NCBI GenBank assembly: GCA_964636345.1
Contig: CAZWRL010000009.1
Span: 1-25,490, forward strand
Direction of reading: 5' to 3'
DNA: 25,490 nt
From: JBBTXJ01 sp964636345
GTDB lineage: Bacteria; Patescibacteriota; Patescibacteriia; Magasanikbacterales; JBBTXJ01
Shown here: piece after piece, positions 20,764 through 25,490 of the stretch
How positions within the stretch are numbered: the first letter of the stretch is position 1
How the letters are laid out: every line of letters begins with the position of its first letter
The notes under the pieces: model-generated
Told to the model about the DNA's origin: nothing
Seen by the model: the letters and a program-made list of their open reading frames with translations, nothing else
The model's database searches: none
Translations under genes and position numbers: made by a program

Positions 20764-22191
20764 ATGACGACTCGTTTGATGCGAGTTGTCACACTGACGG
20801 GGCCACATGTAGGCGCCTTTTTTATTTTCCTCACGCTGTTTTTGGGCGCGCTCTTCTTGCCCGTGAATATTGTTTACGCGAAGCACGGGCGATCAGTATC
20901 GCTCACTGTCTTTAATCAGGATGGCACAGAGGCGCGCTCTTTTTCCGTTCCTTTGAAAAACGATACGGGGGGAGCTACCGTAGCGCTCGGTGATGTTTGG
21001 GGAGATGAGCAAACAGAAATTATTATTGGTAACGGGTATGGCAACGAACCACAGGTACGGTATTTTGGTCTGGACGGCAAAGAACTATCGCATTTTTTTG
21101 CGTATGAATCGGACAGGGAGCTGGGTGTCACCGTAGCCGCATGCGATGTTGATGGTGACGGCGTGACCGAGGTGATTACCGCAAAACAGCCCGGTGGCGA
21201 TCCGGAAGTGCGCGTATATACTAAAGATGGTCGCTTACTGCCAAACGGCAGTTTTATGGCGTACGACGCGGCCTTTCAGGGTGGCATTTTTGTTGCATGT
21301 GGAGATACCGATGGAGATGGTATGAATGAGGTGGTGACCGCACCCGGCCCAACAGGTGGCCCACATATTCGTGTGTGGCAATTCACCGGCGGGTCAGGGA
21401 CGGCAGAAGAGGCGACATCACCGCAATCAGCACCTGGATTACCACGGTTAGCCGACAACAGCAGAGTTCCACCAAGTCCACCGGGTATTCAGAAATTCGC
21501 TTTTCGGAATCCGGAACGACCCGACGATCTTTCAGTGCGGCATTGGGGATTGGCAATGGGAACGGTTACGGTTGCTACCGAGGAAGTGAAACCTGCCTGG
21601 ACCGTCCTTCGTGAATATTTTGATGGTGATCCGGGAGACACGCGTGGCCGGTTGGTTTCTGTCACGCACAACGGGGGCGCCAATTATATTGTTACCCAAC
21701 CCATTGCCGACCACCATGCGTATGAGCGCCTTGTGCACACGGCATACCGAGATATCACCGGCGATGGAATTGATGAGCGGTTTACCGTACCCGGCAATTA
21801 TCTCGTGGCTAATCCACATAAACCAAAAGAGGTGATTGTTGACCTGTCTGATCAGCGGCTGTTCGTGTATGAATACGGCATAGCTAAACGTTCGTTTTTT
21901 GTGTCAACCGGTTTATATACTTACCCAACACCCACCGGTTCTTTTGCGCTTGAAAAAGTGCCATCCGTGCTTTATAGCGCGTACTACGGACCGGGAGACC
22001 CGGGTAATTATGACTATGGGTGGGTGGCGGACAATCTTCGCATAAAACCGCGCTATTTTATCCATACCGCCCACTGGCATAACAATTTTGGTCATCGGCG
22101 GAGCCATGGGTGTGTGAATGTTGAAAAGAGCAACAATGATTGGATTTACGCATGGGCGATTGACGGCACGCCGCTTACGATACGAGAGTAA
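20764..22191 (+). CDS. secreted FG-GAP repeat / L,D-transpeptidase (YkuD) protein
   Basis: L,D-transpeptidases cross-link peptidoglycan tetrapeptides (3-3 links) or attach proteins to them. The 475-residue product has a signal or anchor segment (about 15-38). It then carries three FG-GAP/VCBS-like beta-propeller repeats with calcium-type loops: about 72-105 (GDVWGDEQTEI, degenerate), 125-155 (CDVDGDGVTEV) and 178-208 (GDTDGDGMNEV). A Pro/Ser linker lies near 215-245, a further ITGDGIDERF loop near 331-340, and the YkuD domain at about 354-475. The active site is H434...H448-G-C450-V-N, matching HxxxSHGCxN. The ATG at 20764 gives a leader of about 12 bases; an in-frame TTG at 20752 sits where the transcript itself should start. 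It works on the products of the D,D-carboxypeptidase at 523. Confidence 0.92.
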   Translation: MTTRLMRVVTLTGPHVGAFFIFLTLFLGALFLPVNIVYAKHGRSVSLTVFNQDGTEARSFSVPLKNDTGGATVALGDVWGDEQTEIIIGNGYGNEPQVRYFGLDGKELSHFFAYESDRELGVTVAACDVDGDGVTEVITAKQPGGDPEVRVYTKDGRLLPNGSFMAYDAAFQGGIFVACGDTDGDGMNEVVTAPGPTGGPHIRVWQFTGGSGTAEEATSPQSAPGLPRLADNSRVPPSPPGIQKFAFRNPERPDDLSVRHWGLAMGTVTVATEEVKPAWTVLREYFDGDPGDTRGRLVSVTHNGGANYIVTQPIADHHAYERLVHTAYRDITGDGIDERFTVPGNYLVANPHKPKEVIVDLSDQRLFVYEYGIAKRSFFVSTGLYTYPTPTGSFALEKVPSVLYSAYYGPGDPGNYDYGWVADNLRIKPRYFIHTAHWHNNFGHRRSHGCVNVEKSNNDWIYAWAIDGTPLTIRE

Positions 22192-22193
22192 GG

Positions 22194-22202
22194 TTATCCA
22201 CA
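22194..22202 (+). other. isolated perfect DnaA box
   Basis: TTATCCACA sits in the gap between the two large secreted-protein genes, two bases after the L,D-transpeptidase stop. A single box has little weight alone. Confidence 0.4.
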
Positions 22203-22224
22203 GAGAGACCGTTGGTGAAAATTA

Positions 22225-22288
22225 TGCTATACTTTATTGGTGATATATTAAAAAGCTCACGGAGATACTTATTAGGTATCCCGGTGAG
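22225..22288 (+). promoter_or_regulatory. promoter and 5' hairpin of the large secreted protein gene
   Basis: TG-C-TATACT (TATACT 22228-22233) is an extended -10. The leader of about 66 bases holds a stem CTCACGGAGATAC (22256-22268) with GTATCCCGGTGAG (22276-22288), 11 of 13 paired, loop TTATTAG. There is no T-run. A long folded leader is unusual in this window. Confidence 0.6.
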
Positions 22289-22305
22289 ATAATTTGGTTT
22301 TATAT

Positions 22306-25300
22306 ATGGCGACACAACTAAGGGTGTGCGTGTCGTCACACGGGCAAGGACTCGCATTTCGCGCGATGTCTTATTTTCTTGCTGGCATCATGGTTATGTC
22401 GGCATTTTTGTTTAACTACCGTGTGGCACAAGCACAGGAGGCAGGAGAAGAGGGGGCCGCTGCTGCGGTGGAAGAAGAAGCGGCAGTCGCTCCTGAAGGG
22501 GTTTTTGTGCCTCCCGCACCAGAAGCGTTACCGGTTACGGCGGACGTGATTCCAACCGATGTTGTTTTAGATATGCAGGTTACCATGCAGGATTTGGGCG
22601 CAACGGAGGCAACCATTTTGCCGGATAGCCCACTGCATGTTTTTAAGCGGTTTTGGTGGGGTGCTCAAGAGGTTTTTACCTTTGATCCGATTGCTAAGGC
22701 AAATTTAATTTTGGAACATGCTAGTCAAGAGATATATGAAATAAAGAAGTTGATTGAAACGGAGGGTGTGGCAGATGATTCTGTGGCGTCAGCGCTTGTG
22801 AATGCCGTTGAACGCTATGAGGAGCGACTAGAAGATGTTGCTGATTTAGCTACCGACATTCAGGAGGAGTACGGAACGGCCACTCCGGTGGTTGAGCAAT
22901 TGATGGCTGAATTTGTTGAACAGCAACTTGATCATGAAAAGGTGTTAGATTTTGTTGAAGCGGAAGTGGTAGCGGTTGCTGTCGAGACCGGTGCGGCCGA
23001 TGCGGGTGATTTGGTAGCGCTTCAAGAAGCGCGTGACGGCGCCATGGCAAGTACCGGCGAGGTGCTGGTGGGGGTTATGGAAGATCCGGTGGCCATTGCT
23101 GAAGTTATTGATGCGGTTTTGGTTGAGGAGAATGGTAGTGAATTTGTTGAGTTGAAGCATTTGGAATTCCTTGATCGTCTTGAAGAAGCTGCGCCGACCA
23201 TTATTGAGGAAGCCCTACATGAGGCGGTTGGACAAGTAGAGGACAGCTCACTTGATCGGCTTGAAGTGAACATTGCCGCGCTTCCGGAAGACGTACGCGC
23301 CGAAGAATTTGTTCATTACCTGGAGGCGCTCCCCGCAGATGAGGCAAATCTCTTAGTGGTTATTGATACGGTCAAAGAGGTGTTGCCTCTTGATGTTGTA
23401 GAGCACGTTGAGGAACTTAAGGATATTATAGTGACGCGTATCGCCGAGGAATTTGAGGTGTTTGAAGGAGAACCCGAGGTGCGTGAGGCATTCTTTAAGA
23501 ATTTGAAAGAGAGTGGTGATTTTGAAGATCTTCGCGTGCTTGATGAGATTGCCGGCCGCATTGTGTTTGATGATGAAAGCATCGTAGAAGAGATTGCGCA
23601 ATATCGTGAAGAGGGTGTGCAGTCCTTCAAGGAGCAGTTTACCGATGAAGAGTCCGGAGACCAAGCTGAACGTTTTCAGAAGCTTTCTCTCGCCATGGCA
23701 GAGAAGCCGGATCCAACCACCTGTAAACTGCTTTTGGATCTTGAGCGCGAGGTGCGTTCTGATCCTTCCAAAGCCGCATTTATAGATCAAATGCAGGAAT
23801 TGGGGAAGAAGACCCGCTTTGCTTTTGAAACAAAGGCGCAAGCACGCGGTTCTGAATTCATGGAGCGCACCGCAACCAACGATCCGCGCGATCTTGAGGT
23901 GATGCGTGCGTTTGCGGGAAAATTCCAAGCGGCATCGGGTTTTGAGGCCCAGAAGTTTCACAAGGAGTTAGGTCAAGAAGTGTTGGGCACGTCGTTTGCG
24001 GGCGTGCCAGGAGGGTTTGACGCGTTTTCTTCTTTTGCAAATACCCAAAAGACAGCAATCACCAAATCAATTCAAAATGTAGATGATCCCGCGGTATTTC
24101 GCGCGATGCAGGCCAGGTTTACGAACGCCTCAACCGATGTGATAACAGAGATGCAAGCATTCGGTAATTTTAGTAATGTGTTCAACAACAAGGCCACCGT
24201 TATTCAGCAGAAAGCGCTTGAAGAAGAGTCCGCCCGTCTGCGTTCAGAATTCCAACAGTCGCAACAGGCAGAATTATTCAGCCAATTGCAGAGAGCGGGG
24301 GATGAATCAGCAAAACAAGCGATCCTCCAGCAATTTCAGGAACGGGCTGGAGCACAGTTGGAGCAACAATTATCCGCCCGTCAGGACGAGTTCAAGCAGT
24401 TTACGAACGCCAATCCGTTCTGTGACGAGGCGTGTCAGAAGGCAAGTCACGAAAAGTTTGAGCGGAGTTTTGCCACGGAGAAAGCAAGCGTTGGTGAATT
24501 TTCGGCGGAAGATGTTGCGGGCCAGCTCAAGAAATTTGAACAATTTCAGAAGAGCGGCCTGATTGATGAGGGGCGTATTCGCCCAACGTTTGGAGGTCCC
24601 GAGGGCGTCTTCCCTGGCCGGGGCGCGACAACAGGTCAGTTCCCTGGACAAGGGTCAACTGAAGGTGTGTTTCCTGGGCGCGGCGCCACGGAGGGTCAGT
24701 TCCCGGGTGGTCATCAACCAACCGCAGAAGAGAAAGCGCGCATGAAAAAGGACTTTGGTTCGTATCAGAAACCGTCGAGCGAATCAACGCCCTTGAAACC
24801 ATCAACCGGAGAATTCAATTATGATTTCACTAAGCCGGGAACGATGCCGGATTACAAGCCCGATGTTACGACGGGTGTAAAGCCGGATGCGATGAAAGAT
24901 TATCAAATGCCGACAGGAGGATTTGATGATCTCTTCAAACAACCAACAAGCGGTGATTACAAGCCGACGACCGGTGATACGTCCAAGTATCCAGCCATGG
25001 GTACGCAACCAACGTCCGGCCTGCCAACAGGCGGAACACAGGTGCCTAGTACTGGTACCTACCCAATGACTGATTCTTACGGCCATCCGTACACGGGTAC
25101 ACAACCAACGTCCGGCCAGTTGCCGACGAGTGGCACACAGCCGCCAACAAGCGGTACACAGTTACCAGTAACCACGCAGCCGGTAACACAGCCAATAACG
25201 CAGCCAACGACGATAGAGCCAACGCCGACGTATACTGCTCCAGTTGTGACAGAACCAGCGCCAACATACACCGCGCCGACGTATACTGCGCCGACGTATA

Positions 25301-25410
25301 CTGCGCCAACAGATAGCTACATGATGATGCCACATTCATCTATCTGGAGGAGGGTAGCCGTGCTGTTCTATAACTTCATCACCCTTCCCGCACGCGCATT
25401 TGGCCTCTAA
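22306..25410 (+). CDS. large secreted alpha-helical and Thr/Pro-repeat protein (DUF5667-like)
   Basis: I can only describe this 1034-residue protein. A signal peptide spans about 18-43 (cleavage near AQA-QE), followed by an Ala/Glu-rich stretch. Residues about 104-220 (LPDSPLHVFKRFWWGAQEVFTFDP...) resemble the DUF5667 domain found in many CPR envelope proteins. A long, acidic helical region follows to about 760, with only three cysteines: C473 and C706/C710 (FCDEAC). Then come four 10-residue repeats [E/T]G-x-FPG-x-G-x-T (766-805). A Thr/Pro/Gly-rich tail has PTSGTQ and PTYTA repeats (about 900-1005). A short basic-hydrophobic C-terminus (SSIWRRVAVLFYNFITLPAR) may tether the end. The ATG at 22306 is preferred; an in-frame TTG lies four codons upstream. 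It looks like a surface stalk or wall-spanning protein. It follows the L,D-transpeptidase gene, which could attach it or remodel the wall around it; that link is inference. Confidence 0.8.
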   Translation: MATQLRVCVSSHGQGLAFRAMSYFLAGIMVMSAFLFNYRVAQAQEAGEEGAAAAVEEEAAVAPEGVFVPPAPEALPVTADVIPTDVVLDMQVTMQDLGATEATILPDSPLHVFKRFWWGAQEVFTFDPIAKANLILEHASQEIYEIKKLIETEGVADDSVASALVNAVERYEERLEDVADLATDIQEEYGTATPVVEQLMAEFVEQQLDHEKVLDFVEAEVVAVAVETGAADAGDLVALQEARDGAMASTGEVLVGVMEDPVAIAEVIDAVLVEENGSEFVELKHLEFLDRLEEAAPTIIEEALHEAVGQVEDSSLDRLEVNIAALPEDVRAEEFVHYLEALPADEANLLVVIDTVKEVLPLDVVEHVEELKDIIVTRIAEEFEVFEGEPEVREAFFKNLKESGDFEDLRVLDEIAGRIVFDDESIVEEIAQYREEGVQSFKEQFTDEESGDQAERFQKLSLAMAEKPDPTTCKLLLDLEREVRSDPSKAAFIDQMQELGKKTRFAFETKAQARGSEFMERTATNDPRDLEVMRAFAGKFQAASGFEAQKFHKELGQEVLGTSFAGVPGGFDAFSSFANTQKTAITKSIQNVDDPAVFRAMQARFTNASTDVITEMQAFGNFSNVFNNKATVIQQKALEEESARLRSEFQQSQQAELFSQLQRAGDESAKQAILQQFQERAGAQLEQQLSARQDEFKQFTNANPFCDEACQKASHEKFERSFATEKASVGEFSAEDVAGQLKKFEQFQKSGLIDEGRIRPTFGGPEGVFPGRGATTGQFPGQGSTEGVFPGRGATEGQFPGGHQPTAEEKARMKKDFGSYQKPSSESTPLKPSTGEFNYDFTKPGTMPDYKPDVTTGVKPDAMKDYQMPTGGFDDLFKQPTSGDYKPTTGDTSKYPAMGTQPTSGLPTGGTQVPSTGTYPMTDSYGHPYTGTQPTSGQLPTSGTQPPTSGTQLPVTTQPVTQPITQPTTIEPTPTYTAPVVTEPAPTYTAPTYTAPTYTAPTDSYMMMPHSSIWRRVAVLFYNFITLPARAFGL
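24601..24720 (+). repeat. four tandem 30-bp coding repeats
   Basis: The four units encode EGVFPGRGAT, TGQFPGQGST, EGVFPGRGAT and EGQFPGGHQP. The alternating V/Q and R/Q pattern suggests an ancestral 60-bp duplication. Confidence 0.85.
25009..25311 (+). repeat. Thr/Pro-rich coding repeat tract
   Basis: Recurrent units of ACACAACCAACGTCCGG type encode (G)TQPTSG, and GCGCCGACGTATACT is repeated in tandem near 25275-25305 and encodes APTYT. Such tracts often vary in length between strains and can be misassembled. Confidence 0.7.
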
Positions 25411-25490
25411 AGGAACTCCCTGCGTGCTTATTCTGTCGGACTAGGAACTCTCTCTTTAGGACGATAGGAGGAAAAACACTGACATCCCGA
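25411..25490 (+). other. start of an intergenic region, cut by the window end
   Basis: No gene is visible. AGGAACTC occurs twice (about 25411 and 25443), and AGGAGG (25467-25472) could be a Shine-Dalgarno of a gene starting past the window. Confidence 0.3.

Noticed and set aside
24601..25311. CRISPR-like repeats
   Set aside because: The repeats are in frame, short, without unique spacers, and encode FPG and Thr/Pro repeats of one protein.

Overview
The window reads as a chromosomal segment of an uncultured, small-genome bacterium, most likely a member of the Candidate Phyla Radiation (Patescibacteria). This is an inference from three things: tightly packed genes, divergent household proteins in a dnaA/dnaN/rpmH/rnpA neighbourhood, and several secreted proteins of CPR type (a protein resembling DUF5667 family members, and an FG-GAP/L,D-transpeptidase fusion). 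A typical promoter here is TTGACA-17-TATACT, often placed so close to the ATG that the mRNA would be leaderless or nearly so; Shine-Dalgarno sequences are rare.

Layout. 1-522: two alanine tRNAs with promoter and terminator, then an AT-rich gene-free stretch with GTATAC dyads and DnaA-box-like motifs. 523-2515: a secreted D,D-carboxypeptidase and ychF. 2527-5249 (minus): dnaN and dnaA. 5478-6303 (plus): rpmH, rnpA, yidD. 6293-7421 (minus): a frameshifted YggU/DUF167 gene and nfo. 7484-7900: an unrecognised four-helix membrane protein. 8080-11406 (minus): tig and a K+-independent H+-pyrophosphatase. 11547-12869: a LysM/M23 endopeptidase. 12880-14412 (minus): comM, divergent from an epmA-like lysyl-tRNA-synthetase paralogue. 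15486-16585 (minus): a small membrane protein, lspA and a DksA/TraR protein. 16603-17256: a gene-free stretch with a strong leftward promoter, several inverted repeats, and a cluster of three perfect DnaA boxes with two GTATAC dyads. 17257-20586 (minus): rpsO, a NYN-domain protein and pnp. 20764-25410 (plus): an L,D-transpeptidase and a 1034-residue secreted repeat protein.

How the genes fit together. Replication initiation (dnaA, dnaN, candidate origin motifs) sits beside translation and RNA maturation genes (tRNAs, rpmH, rnpA, rpsO, ychF, pnp). An envelope theme recurs: the D,D-carboxypeptidase makes tetrapeptides, the usual donors for L,D-transpeptidases; a LysM/M23 endopeptidase cleaves cross-links; LspA processes lipoproteins; YidD aids membrane insertion.

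The most notable non-coding signals are (i) two loci 17 kb apart that both combine GTATAC-N6-GTATAC dyads with DnaA boxes, (ii) a putative structured transcript of about 350 nt at 16688-17034, (iii) small hairpin repeats ending in ATGAC with compensatory stem changes, and (iv) a broken DUF167 gene.
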